A stretch of DNA of 64,000 nt. Origin: Caldicellulosiruptor acetigenus. GTDB lineage: Bacteria; Bacillota; Thermoanaerobacteria; Caldicellulosiruptorales; Caldicellulosiruptoraceae. The notes beneath the pieces are model-generated. The model ran no database searches. It had not been told where the DNA came from and saw only the letters and a list, made by a program, of their open reading frames with translations. The stretch spans positions 1,243,501 to 1,307,500 of the forward strand of contig NZ_CP113866.1 in the NCBI RefSeq assembly GCF_026914305.1. The letters are read 5' to 3'. A program made the position numbers and the translations under genes. How positions within the stretch are numbered: position 1 is the first letter of the stretch; every line of letters starts with the position of its first letter. Positions 40,698 through 48,671 of the stretch are shown here, one piece after another.

Positions 40698-41777
40698 ATG
40701 CAAAGATTTGCAGTGGTTATGGCAGGTGGTGGCGGTACAAGGTTCTGGCCTTTGTCACGAAGCTCGTCGCCAAAGCAATTTTTAAACCTCTCTGGAAATG
40801 ACATTTTGATAAATGAAACAATTGATAGGATATCAAAGGTCATTCCCAAGAAAAATATCTTTATTGTCACAAACATAAACCAAAAAGAGATGATAGAAAA
40901 GGTCCTTGATGAAGAGATAGATAGAAAAAACATCATTTATGAGCCAATTGGAAGAAACACTGCAGCTTGTATTTTATATGCTGCACTTAAAATTAAAAAA
41001 ATACATGAAGATGGAATAATGTGTGTATTTCCATCTGACCACTATATTAAAGATAACGAGGGATTTGCTGAAGTAATAAATACCTGCATTGAAATTGCTG
41101 AAAAGCATGACAAGCTCATAACAATTGGAATAAACCCCACTTTTCCATCAACTGGCTACGGTTATATAAAATTTGACAGAGATTCCAGTGACAAATATGA
41201 GAAAAAAGCTTATGAGGTTTTGGAATTTGTCGAAAAGCCATCATTTGACAGAGCAAAAGCGTATATAAAAAGCGGTAATTACCTATGGAACAGTGGAATG
41301 TTCGTGTGGAAGATAGACACAATCATTCAAAACTTCAATAGATTCCTGCCCAGGATCTACAATAGGTTTTATTCTGTATATGAGTATCTTTGGACAGACC
41401 AAGAGTTTGAGAAGATAGGAGAGATATATCCATCTCTTCAGGATATATCTATTGACTATGGAATAATGGAAAGAGCTGACGAGGTGGTAGTTGTACCTGG
41501 CGATTTTGGCTGGAATGATGTAGGGTCATGGGACTCTCTTGGAGCAATATTTCCACCAGACGATGATGGTAACATTGTGAAAGCTTTGCATGTTGGGATT
41601 GATACGCGTGACTGCATAATTTATGGAAACAACCGGCTTATCGCCACAATTAATGTGTCTGATGTAATTATTGCTGAGACAGAAGATGCAGTTCTTGTTT
41701 GTTCAAAAAACAGAGCACAGGATGTTAAAAAGATTGTTGAAATTCTTAAAGAACGAAAACTGGACAAGTTTATATAA
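40698..41777 (+). CDS. manC: Mannose-1-phosphate guanylyltransferase
   Basis: Makes GDP-mannose from mannose 1-phosphate and GTP for polysaccharide synthesis. About 359 aa, nucleotidyltransferase domain only, without the C-terminal isomerase part. Visible: VVMAGGGGTRFWPLSR (nucleotide loop), EPIGRNTAACI, VFPSDHYI, FVEKPSFDRAKAYI, YLWNSGMFVW and GDFGWNDVGSW. I prefer ATG 40698 because AGAGGAGGGG lies upstream; the longer frame from 40641 has no such site. Confidence 0.93.
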   Translation: MQRFAVVMAGGGGTRFWPLSRSSSPKQFLNLSGNDILINETIDRISKVIPKKNIFIVTNINQKEMIEKVLDEEIDRKNIIYEPIGRNTAACILYAALKIKKIHEDGIMCVFPSDHYIKDNEGFAEVINTCIEIAEKHDKLITIGINPTFPSTGYGYIKFDRDSSDKYEKKAYEVLEFVEKPSFDRAKAYIKSGNYLWNSGMFVWKIDTIIQNFNRFLPRIYNRFYSVYEYLWTDQEFEKIGEIYPSLQDISIDYGIMERADEVVVVPGDFGWNDVGSWDSLGAIFPPDDDGNIVKALHVGIDTRDCIIYGNNRLIATINVSDVIIAETEDAVLVCSKNRAQDVKKIVEILKERKLDKFI

Positions 41778-41824
41778 TCTTTTTTAATAACTCATCATTA
41801 TTTTTTTAAGAAGGGCGGTCTTAT

Positions 41825-43396
41825 ATGTCTGACAGTGCCAAAAGAATTACCAAAGCTACTTTTTTTGTTATCGTTGCAACTATACTGTCAAAATTGTTTG
41901 GATTTTTGCGTGAAGTTGTTTTAGGTGCTTTTTACGGAACAAGTTATAAATTGGACTCTTTAATTGCAGCCCAGCTGTTGCCGGGCGTTTTTTTTGCAAG
42001 TATTTTGGCTTCTTTTTCTACTACCTTTATCCCTATATACAATGAGATATTAGTAAAAGAAAGCAAAGAGAAAGCAAGCAGATTTGCCAGCAAATCACTT
42101 TTTTTAATTGTGATAGCTGCGCTCATTGTGGCAGTAGTAGGTTCTTTTCTTTCGCCTTTTATAGTTAAAACAATCTTTAAGGGATTTGATGAGTCTGCAA
42201 AAAACTTAACTTGGCAACTGATGAGAATTACATTTTTTTATATAATCTTTTTAGGAGCTAACTATATCTTGCAAGGATTTCTTCAGTCTAATGAAAATTT
42301 TGTGGTGCCTGTACTTGTAGGACTACCATTCAATGTAATTATCATCTTTTCAGCTTTTTTAAAGAAAGAATTTGACATCTATGGTGTTGCTGTTGCGTTT
42401 GTACTTGGATACTTTTCGATGGTGTTATTTCAAATGCCGTTTGCAATCAAAAAGGGGTTTAAGTTTAAATTAGATATTAATTTACGTGACCCATATATAA
42501 TCAAACTTTTTAAGCTTGTTCTGCCTGTATTTATTGGTTCATCGGTTATGTCGCTTAATTCTTTTGTTGACAGGTACTTGGCTTCGTTTTTACCTGAGGG
42601 GAGTATTTCAGCTTTGAACTTTGCAGATAAACTAAATGGAGTGGTTTATGGCATATTTAGTAGCTCAATCTCGGCTGTAATTTATCCGTATTTATCACGA
42701 TTTTTTTCAAGTGAAAAGAAAGATGAGTTCAAAAAATATTTGGTACTTTCTATAAATTCTCTCATATTGATTATGGTGCCAATTACAGCTGCGGTTCTGG
42801 TATTATCACGCGAGATTGTCCAGTTTGTATATGAAAGAGGGGCATTTGACAGCCGTTCAACTTATCTGACAAGTGGAGCGCTTATGTTTTTTTCCTTAGG
42901 GTATTTAGGGTATGCAGTGAGAGAAATCCTTAGCAGAACTTTCTATTCAATCCAGGATACCATTACACCAATGAAAAATGGTATTTTAGCTGTAGCAATT
43001 AATATAGTTTTAAATATCGTTCTTGTCAAATACCTAAAACACAAAGGTTTAGCACTGGGTACAAGCATTGTTGCGTATGTATCAGTATTTTTGCTTATGC
43101 GTAGTTTGTTTAAAAAGATAGGAAAGATTGAGCTGAAAAGCTCAATGATAGTCTTTGTAAAAGCACTATTTGCTTCTTTTGTAATGGTTGTAAGTATTGT
43201 TTTAGCAAAAAATCTGATACAAATAAAAACGTCTGTGACATTTATAACTAAGGTAACTAATCTTTTGATCTGGGGATTTGTCGGTGTAATTTCATATAGT
43301 ACAGTAATATATTTATTGAAAATAAAAGAAGCTCAGTGGATATTGGAAAACTCAATAAAAGTGCTTAAAAAGGTTAGAGGATTAGCTGCAAAATAA
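41825..43396 (+). CDS. murJ: Lipid II flippase MurJ
   Basis: Polytopic membrane protein of the MOP superfamily that flips the peptidoglycan precursor outward. 523 aa with about 14 hydrophobic helices. The N-terminal stretch FVIVATILSKLFGFLREVVLGAFYG and the L-x-G-x-F-F-A-S segment (LLPGVFFASILASFSTTFIPIYNE) are typical; YERGAFDSRST lies in a later loop. AAGGGCGG precedes the ATG. Its last 23 bases overlap the convergent GNAT gene. Confidence 0.93.
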   Translation: MSDSAKRITKATFFVIVATILSKLFGFLREVVLGAFYGTSYKLDSLIAAQLLPGVFFASILASFSTTFIPIYNEILVKESKEKASRFASKSLFLIVIAALIVAVVGSFLSPFIVKTIFKGFDESAKNLTWQLMRITFFYIIFLGANYILQGFLQSNENFVVPVLVGLPFNVIIIFSAFLKKEFDIYGVAVAFVLGYFSMVLFQMPFAIKKGFKFKLDINLRDPYIIKLFKLVLPVFIGSSVMSLNSFVDRYLASFLPEGSISALNFADKLNGVVYGIFSSSISAVIYPYLSRFFSSEKKDEFKKYLVLSINSLILIMVPITAAVLVLSREIVQFVYERGAFDSRSTYLTSGALMFFSLGYLGYAVREILSRTFYSIQDTITPMKNGILAVAINIVLNIVLVKYLKHKGLALGTSIVAYVSVFLLMRSLFKKIGKIELKSSMIVFVKALFASFVMVVSIVLAKNLIQIKTSVTFITKVTNLLIWGFVGVISYSTVIYLLKIKEAQWILENSIKVLKKVRGLAAK

Positions 43397-43859
43397 TAAC
43401 ATCCAAAAACCTACCAAATTTGCTACCAACTTTGATTAGCTTTCCGACTTCTACAAAACCAAATGATTTGTGTAGATGCAAACTTATATAGTTTTCAGCA
43501 CACACTTTTGCAATTATGTTGGCAGCTCCTGTATCTTTAGCTCTTTCTATTAAGAATTTTAAAATCTGCTTGCCAATGCCTTTGCCTCTGTGCAATGGAT
43601 GTATGTATATGGTATCTTCAACTGTGATTGAATAAGCTTCTTTTTCTGAGAATGGAGAAAGATACCCATATCCCAATATAGTGGAATTTTCTTCTGCTAC
43701 ATAAATAGGGTATTTGTTGCTATGGCTGTCAAGCAATTTCAAAAAATCTTCTGTGGTCTTGGGATGAATATCGAATGTGGATGTTGAATTCAAAACTTCA
43801 TAGTTGTAGATATAAAGCAGGTCTGGGATATCAGAAATTGTTGCTTTGCGAATATTCAT
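43374..43859 (-). CDS. GNAT-family N-acetyltransferase (phosphinothricin acetyltransferase-like)
   Basis: Acetyl-CoA-dependent N-acyltransferase, 161 aa. Coenzyme A loop in HPLHRGKGIGKQILKFLIERAK; N-terminal R-K-A-T-I-S-D-I-P-D-L-L-Y-I-Y-N and a G-Y-G-Y-L-S-P-F segment resemble the PAT/Bar subfamily. The substrate is not knowable from sequence. It is convergent with murJ and overlaps its 3' end by 23 bases; AAAGGAGAAAAAAGG precedes the ATG on the minus strand. Confidence 0.85.
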   Translation of the reverse strand: MNIRKATISDIPDLLYIYNYEVLNSTSTFDIHPKTTEDFLKLLDSHSNKYPIYVAEENSTILGYGYLSPFSEKEAYSITVEDTIYIHPLHRGKGIGKQILKFLIERAKDTGAANIIAKVCAENYISLHLHKSFGFVEVGKLIKVGSKFGRFLDVIILQLIL

Positions 43860-43908
43860 TTTACCTTTTTTCTCCTTTCCTCAAAAAATTATTAGGGAGT
43901 GAACGAAA

Positions 43909-44544
43909 ATTACTAAAAAAGAAAAAGCAAGTTATGTAATAAAAGAACTTTTAAAAATTTATCCACAACCAAGTTGTACTTTAAATTATAATAAACCATA
44001 TGAGCTTTTGATTGCAACCATTTTGGCAGCACAAAGTACAGACGAGCGTGTAAATAAGATTACCGCTGAGCTTTTCAAAAAGTATCCTACACTTGAAAGC
44101 TTTGCAGAGGCAAATATCTCTGAGCTTGAGAACGACATAAAGCCTGTTGGGTTTTATAAAAATAAAGCTAAAAGTATAAAAGAGACTGCAAGAATATTAG
44201 TTGAAAAATATAATGGTACGTTGCCAACTACTATTGAAGAACTTGTAAAACTTAAAGGAGTTGGGAGAAAGACAGCAAATGTAATAATGGCAAATATCTA
44301 TGGAATACCTTCCATAATAGTTGACACTCACTGCAAAAGACTTTCAAACAGGCTTGGACTTGTAAATAGTAAAGATGCAACAAAGATAGAGTTTGAGCTA
44401 AAGAAGATTGTAGAGCCTCAGTTGTACACTATATTTAGCAATTTGATGGTTTACCATGGGAGAGCAGTTTGCAAGGCAATAAAACCAAAATGTGAAGTGT
44501 GTACTATAAAAGATGTTTGTGAGTATTTCAAGGCCCGAAAATAG
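43909..44544 (+). CDS. nth: Endonuclease III, apparent ATT start
   Basis: DNA glycosylase/AP lyase that removes oxidised pyrimidines. Helix-hairpin-helix VKLKGVGRKTANVIM with the catalytic lysine, catalytic aspartate in VDTHCKRLSNRLG, and a [4Fe-4S] loop C-x6-C-x2-C-x5-C near the C-terminus. Homology clearly begins upstream of the first TTG (44008), with KKEKASYVIKELLKIYP in the same frame. That frame is closed by a TGA at 43900, and the only plausible start between is ATT 43909, ten bases after AGGGAG. About 211 aa, normal for Nth. A GTG at 43899 is in another frame. Confidence 0.88.
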   Translation: MTKKEKASYVIKELLKIYPQPSCTLNYNKPYELLIATILAAQSTDERVNKITAELFKKYPTLESFAEANISELENDIKPVGFYKNKAKSIKETARILVEKYNGTLPTTIEELVKLKGVGRKTANVIMANIYGIPSIIVDTHCKRLSNRLGLVNSKDATKIEFELKKIVEPQLYTIFSNLMVYHGRAVCKAIKPKCEVCTIKDVCEYFKARK

Positions 44545-44561
44545 AAGGGCCTATTTTTTTT
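44531..44561 (+). terminator. Intrinsic terminator after nth
   Basis: A 6-bp GC stem (44531-44536 with 44547-44552) followed by a long T run. It contains the nth stop codon. Confidence 0.8.
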
Positions 44562-44638
44562 GTATTTTTACTGCCAAAGTGGTGAAAAATAAGTAAATAG
44601 AAAAAACGGTCTCAATCTTTGAAAGGGAGAATTGAAAA

Positions 44639-45514
44639 GTGAAGGTTGGAGTTCCAAATAGTTTTTGCTATGCTGGAATGGAAAACTTTTTTATAAGAGT
44701 TATACCAGAAGTCTTAGAAGATTCTCAAATAGTCTTTTCAGGCAAGACAACAAAGGAAATGGTAGAATATGGGCTTAAAAATGGCTGTGATGAACTTTGT
44801 ATCCCTGCCAAAATTTTTATTGGACATGTAGAATATCTTATAAGAAAAAAGAATGTAGATGTGTTGTTTTTGCCGCGCCTTGTATCTGTATTACCAGGCA
44901 CTTATTCATGCCCCAAGATTATTGGTATTCCAGATATCATAAAAACTAACTACTGTGGAGTTGAGCTTATAGTCCCTGAGATAAATTTAAGAAAAAAGAG
45001 AAAAATAATGTCAGAAAAAAGTATGAAAAATGAACAGCTTTTTGATTTTCCTATGGCCAAGATAGCTAAAACTAAAAACATAATTGTATTGGCTCATAGC
45101 TATGTAATTTTTGATGAATTTTTAAACAAAGGTATATTGGAAACTATAAAAAGCGCGGGCTACAATCCTATTTACCCCGCATACTATCGTTTTAATTCTT
45201 TTTATATCTCCTCTGATTTGCCAAAGGGGTTCTTCTGGTCCTCTGCAAGGGATATCTACAATTATTTTGAATGGGCAGTAAATAATACACAAATTGACGG
45301 CGTAGTGTACCTTATGACATTTGGATGTGGGATTGACTCTGTTTTGCAGGAACTGATTATGAGAAAATGCAATAAAGTGGGACTGCCTTATCTTTGTATA
45401 ACTGTGGATGAACACTGTGCTGATGTGGGGATACAAACAAGAATAGAAGCCTATTTAGATATGATTGAATGGAGGAGCAAAGATGAGAAAAATTACCTTT
45501 CCACACATGGGTAA
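44639..45514 (+). CDS. DUF2229-type acyl-CoA dehydratase activase-related protein
   Basis: Uncharacterised iron-sulfur-type protein of the COG3580 kind, 291 aa, related to the component that binds clusters in 2-hydroxyacyl-CoA dehydratases. Starts MKVGVPNSFCYAGMENFF; conserved cysteines appear in DELCIPAK, GTYSCPKIIG and TFGCGID, followed by the C-terminal DEHCADVGIQTRIEAYLDMIE. In many relatives this part is fused to the next two; here the three are separate genes. Start is GTG 44639, about 10 bases after AAGGGAG. Overlaps the next gene by 32 bases. Confidence 0.8.
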   Translation: MKVGVPNSFCYAGMENFFIRVIPEVLEDSQIVFSGKTTKEMVEYGLKNGCDELCIPAKIFIGHVEYLIRKKNVDVLFLPRLVSVLPGTYSCPKIIGIPDIIKTNYCGVELIVPEINLRKKRKIMSEKSMKNEQLFDFPMAKIAKTKNIIVLAHSYVIFDEFLNKGILETIKSAGYNPIYPAYYRFNSFYISSDLPKGFFWSSARDIYNYFEWAVNNTQIDGVVYLMTFGCGIDSVLQELIMRKCNKVGLPYLCITVDEHCADVGIQTRIEAYLDMIEWRSKDEKNYLSTHG

Positions 45515-46577
45515 TCTTTTTGTTATTGCCAAAGCTCTTTTCGAAGAACTTGGATTTGAAGTGGTGGTTCCTCCATATAATAACAAAAGCGCTCTTGAAA
45601 TTGGAAAGAGACTTTCGCCCGAATTTATTTGCCTGCCTTTTAAATTGAACATGGGGAATTTCATCCAGGCAATTGAAATGGGAGCAGATACCATTGTGAT
45701 TTTTGGTGGATGTGGACCGTGTAGATTTGGATACTATGGTGCACTTGAAAAGGAGATTCTCAAAGATTTGGGTTATGATGTAGAGATGATAGTCATCGAA
45801 CCTCTTTTTTATGGTCTTAGGAATTTTTTGGAGCAGGTGAGCAAGATATTTGCAAGAAAAAATATAGCCAGTATATTAAAGAGAGTGTATAGGTTAGCCA
45901 AAAAGGTAGATGGGATTGAGAGAAAAGTACATTTTTTAAGACCAAGGGAAATGGTTAAGGGAAGCGTAGATAAAATATATGAAAGGTTCAGAAAGGAAGC
46001 GTTAAAAGTTTATGGAATTGACCAAATGGAAAGATTAGTTGATACCACGAATGTTTTGCTTGACAACTTGTACATTGTAAATGAGAAGGTCAGAAAAATA
46101 GGAATTGTAGGAGAGATATACACCATTATTGATAGTTTTTCAAGCTTGAACATTGAAAAAATACTTGGTGAGATGGGATGTGAGGTTGAACGAAATCTTT
46201 ATATTTCCCAGTGGATTGATACACATCTGATATATCCAATATTTAGAAAGAAAGATACAATTGTTAAGAGATATTCTAAAGGTATAATGCCAGTTTTAAT
46301 TGGAGGTCACGCAAGAGAGACCATTTCTTATGCCATATACTTTGCAGCCCAGAAATATGATGGGATATTGCATATTTTTCCTCTCACATGTATGCCAGAA
46401 ATAATAGCAAAATCAGTATTAAATGGTATCAAAAATCAAATTGGTGTTCCTATCATGCATGTGGTGGTAGACGAAATTGACAGTGATGTGGGCATTAAAA
46501 CGCGTTTAGAAGCTTTTTTAGACCTAATTGAGGCAAGGAGTGAGAAGGTTGAGAGAGGACTTCTTTCTTGGGATTGA
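45483..46577 (+). CDS. COG3581-type CoA-dehydratase-related protein
   Basis: Second member of the trio, about 364 aa, same superfamily as HgdB-like dehydratase subunits. Starts MRKITFPHMGNLFVIAKALF; possible cluster cysteines lie in EFICLPFK, FGGCGPCRFGYYG and PLTCMPEIIAKS; near the C-terminus a D-E-x-D-S-D-V-G-I-K-T-R-L-E-A-F motif mirrors the end of the preceding protein. ATG 45483 is chosen because GGAGGA lies six bases upstream, inside the previous gene. Function unknown; overlap implies coupled translation. Confidence 0.8.
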   Translation: MRKITFPHMGNLFVIAKALFEELGFEVVVPPYNNKSALEIGKRLSPEFICLPFKLNMGNFIQAIEMGADTIVIFGGCGPCRFGYYGALEKEILKDLGYDVEMIVIEPLFYGLRNFLEQVSKIFARKNIASILKRVYRLAKKVDGIERKVHFLRPREMVKGSVDKIYERFRKEALKVYGIDQMERLVDTTNVLLDNLYIVNEKVRKIGIVGEIYTIIDSFSSLNIEKILGEMGCEVERNLYISQWIDTHLIYPIFRKKDTIVKRYSKGIMPVLIGGHARETISYAIYFAAQKYDGILHIFPLTCMPEIIAKSVLNGIKNQIGVPIMHVVVDEIDSDVGIKTRLEAFLDLIEARSEKVERGLLSWD

Positions 46578-47541
46578 TATTGGTTCTGTTAGTACTAATG
46601 TAGTCTTGATTGATAAAAATGGTGAGGTAATTGAAAGCATGTATCTCAGAACCCAAGGGAAGCCTATAGAGGTTTTGCAAAAAGCTCTTGCTACACTCTA
46701 CGAAAAATATGGAGATAGTTTGAGGATAAAAGGAGTTGGAACTACAGGGTCAGGCAGACATTTAGCATCGCTGGTGGTAGGAGCAGACATTGTAAAAAAT
46801 GAGATAACTGCTCATGCAAAGGCTGCAATCTTTTTTGTACCTGATGTAAGAACTATAATTGAAATAGGCGGTCAAGATTCGAAAATAATCTTAATAAAAG
46901 ATAGAATTGTGATTGATTTTGCCATGAATACAATCTGTGCTGCGGGAACGGGTTCTTTTTTAGATAGACAAGCAGAGAGACTCAATATTCCGATTGAAAA
47001 GTTTGGCGAAACAGCAATAAAATCACAAAATCCAGTAAGAATAGCTGGCAGGTGTGCTGTGTTTGCTGAGTCAGACATGATTCACAAACAACAACTTGGA
47101 CATCGCTGTGAAGATATTCTTTTTGGGCTTTGTTTAGCTCTGGCGAGAAACTATCTTGCCAATTTGGCGAAAGGGAAAAGCTTGGAAAGTCCAATACTGT
47201 TCCAGGGCGGTGTTGCAGCAAATATAGCAATGAAAAAGGCTTTTGAGCAACTTCTTGGAACACAAATTATAGTTCCAAAGTACTACAATGTGATGGGAGC
47301 AATAGGTATTGCCCTGCTGGCAAAGGAGAGGACAAAAGGTCTTATCACCAAATTCAGGGGTTTTGAAAACATTAATGGTTGCAAGTTTGAGACAAAAGGA
47401 TTTGAGTGCCATGACTGCTCAAACTATTGCGAAGTTGTTGGCTTTTATAGCAATGGCAGTTTAGTGGCAAGATGGGGTGATAGATGCCAGAAATACTCAT
47501 CTAACAGGAATTATCATATTGAAAACTCTAAAAATCTGTGA
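46549..47541 (+). CDS. BadF/BcrA/HgdC-family ATPase (2-hydroxyacyl-CoA dehydratase activase)
   Basis: ASKHA-fold ATPase that uses ATP to push an electron from a bridging [4Fe-4S] cluster into a partner dehydratase-like protein. About 330 aa. ATP motifs FLGIDIGSVSTN, GTTGSGR and IEIGGQDSKI; cluster cysteines C130 (ICAAGTGSF) and C169 (AGRCAVFAESD), spaced as in HgdC; a C-terminal extra cysteine group (FECHDCSNYCEV). I prefer TTG 46549 because AAGGAG lies 8 bases upstream. Its partners are the two genes before it. Confidence 0.87.
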   Translation: MREDFFLGIDIGSVSTNVVLIDKNGEVIESMYLRTQGKPIEVLQKALATLYEKYGDSLRIKGVGTTGSGRHLASLVVGADIVKNEITAHAKAAIFFVPDVRTIIEIGGQDSKIILIKDRIVIDFAMNTICAAGTGSFLDRQAERLNIPIEKFGETAIKSQNPVRIAGRCAVFAESDMIHKQQLGHRCEDILFGLCLALARNYLANLAKGKSLESPILFQGGVAANIAMKKAFEQLLGTQIIVPKYYNVMGAIGIALLAKERTKGLITKFRGFENINGCKFETKGFECHDCSNYCEVVGFYSNGSLVARWGDRCQKYSSNRNYHIENSKNL

Positions 47542-47547
47542 TATATT
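47519..47547 (+). promoter_or_regulatory. Promoter of the structured RNA
   Basis: TTGAAA (47519-47524), 17-base spacer, TATATT (47542-47547), overlapping the 3' end of the activase gene. It predicts a transcription start near 47554. Confidence 0.6.
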
Positions 47548-47553
47548 TAAATT

Positions 47554-47838
47554 AGAAATAACAAAACAAAGCTATGGCAGGAACTCTGCCGTGTGCGTTA
47601 CAAGATGGTGAAGTTCCAGGCCAACACCATCAAAAAAGGGAATCCGGAGTCCAATAGTGGCGCATAGGCTTCCCACCCAAGGTTTTGCTTGGGTGACAAA
47701 CAGGAAGTAATGCAAAGCTATTGGCAGGATACCCACCTGCTGAGGCAGGGTCTGGGAAACTCCCTGAGGACGGCATGGTGGAGTTCCTGACATGAAAGAA
47801 GGAAGACCCCAAAAAGGAGAGAGGGTCTTTTATTTTTT
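47554..47838 (+). ncRNA. Unidentified structured RNA (stand-alone ncRNA or leader of tcdA)
   Basis: The only gap above 300 bases. I counted 120 G/C in 47571-47800 (52%), far above the flanks. Pairings found by eye: closing stem 47578-47586 with 47781-47789, extended past one mismatch to 47574-47576/47791-47793, and inward 47587-47591/47771-47775; hairpin 47604-47610/47625-47631; a long arm 47642-47645/47727-47730, 47651-47657/47718-47724, 47662-47665/47710-47713, 47669-47673/47703-47707, 47674-47681/47688-47695; hairpin 47736-47740/47745-47749. It ends in an intrinsic terminator. It does not read as RNase P, tmRNA, SRP or 6S RNA to me. Either a small RNA, or a riboswitch-like leader, since tcdA begins about 30 bases later. 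Confidence 0.7.
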
Positions 47839-47839
47839 T
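47803..47839 (+). terminator. Intrinsic terminator of the structured RNA
   Basis: A 7-bp stem (47803-47809 with 47823-47829), then a T-rich run with one A to 47839. Its left arm AGACCC can instead pair with GGGTCT at 47748-47753 inside the RNA, a possible antiterminator. Confidence 0.8.
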
Positions 47840-47870
47840 GATTTTTTTATGAGAGGAGAGAATAAGAATA

Positions 47871-48599
47871 TTGATAGGTCCAGCAGATATTTTCCAAAGA
47901 ACTATGATGCTGATTGGAGAAGATAAGATTGAAAAACTGTCAAAGGCAAAAATAGCAGTGTGTGGGCTTGGTGGAGTTGGAAGTTTTGCGTTTGAAGCTC
48001 TTGTTCGCTGTGGAGTAGAAAATTTTGTTATTGTTGACAAAGATAGAGTTGTTCCCTCCAACTTGAACCGCCAACTAATAGCTACTATTACAAATATAGG
48101 AAGATATAAAGTGGATATTGCACGTGAAAGGGCAGTTGAAATAAACCCTTTTGTGAAAATAGAGATAATACCAAATAAAATTACATCTGAGAATATTTAT
48201 AAGATTTTTGGGAATAAGAATTTAGATTATATAGTAGATGCAATAGATGATATTGGGGCAAAGGTTGCACTTATCAAATTTGCTTCAAAAGAGAATATAA
48301 AAATAATAAGCTGTATGGGTATGGGCAACAGGATAAATCCTTTGCTTATAAAAGTTTCTGATATATATTCTACACGTTATTGTCCGCTTGCTAAAAAACT
48401 TAGAAGTATTCTGAGAAAAGAAAATATTAAAAGTTTAAAGGTTGTGTACTCTGAGGAAAAACCATCAAAACCCGATTATAGATATTTAAAAGAAGAGTCA
48501 GAAAAAAAGCATGTTCCAGCAAGTATTTCGTTTGTTCCACCTGTTGCAGGATTTATTATGGCTTATGAGGTGGTAAAGGACTTGGTTTTTGGTGATTAA
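47871..48599 (+). CDS. tcdA: tRNA threonylcarbamoyladenosine dehydratase (TcdA/CsdL, ThiF/HesA family)
   Basis: E1-like adenylating enzyme that cyclises t6A37 in ANN-reading tRNAs. 242 aa. Rossmann nucleotide loop VCGLGGVGSFAFEAL, SNLNRQ motif with conserved arginine, and the MGMGNRINPLLIKVSDI segment typical of TcdA. It lacks a C-terminal rhodanese or MoaD-linked part, so MoeB/ThiF is less likely. The TTG start is about 10 bases after GAGAGGAGAG. The structured RNA and its terminator sit directly upstream. Confidence 0.87.
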   Translation: MIGPADIFQRTMMLIGEDKIEKLSKAKIAVCGLGGVGSFAFEALVRCGVENFVIVDKDRVVPSNLNRQLIATITNIGRYKVDIARERAVEINPFVKIEIIPNKITSENIYKIFGNKNLDYIVDAIDDIGAKVALIKFASKENIKIISCMGMGNRINPLLIKVSDIYSTRYCPLAKKLRSILRKENIKSLKVVYSEEKPSKPDYRYLKEESEKKHVPASISFVPPVAGFIMAYEVVKDLVFGD

Positions 48600-48671
48600 T
48601 TTTGATATACAAAAATAATCTTTTTTATGTTAAAATATTCAAAAAGGTCTTAAGAGAATCTGGAGGGAAAA

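Noticed and set aside
47635..47740. Similarity to a cobalamin riboswitch (GGGAA-x-CCGG and a CAGGATACC stretch like a B12 box).
   Set aside because: The B12-box match is only about 11 of 16 and the conserved core segments between are missing; no cobalamin gene follows. A covariance-model search would settle it.
47572..47793. A 73-codon open frame on the minus strand of the structured RNA.
   Set aside because: It exactly mirrors the folded, GC-rich segment, has no ribosome site or known domain, and is best explained as a chance frame opposite an RNA.
47554..47838. RNase P RNA, tmRNA, SRP RNA or 6S RNA.
   Set aside because: The GAGGAAAGUCC core, tmRNA ends, SRP GGAAGG/AGCAG loops and the single long rod with a central bubble of 6S are not present.
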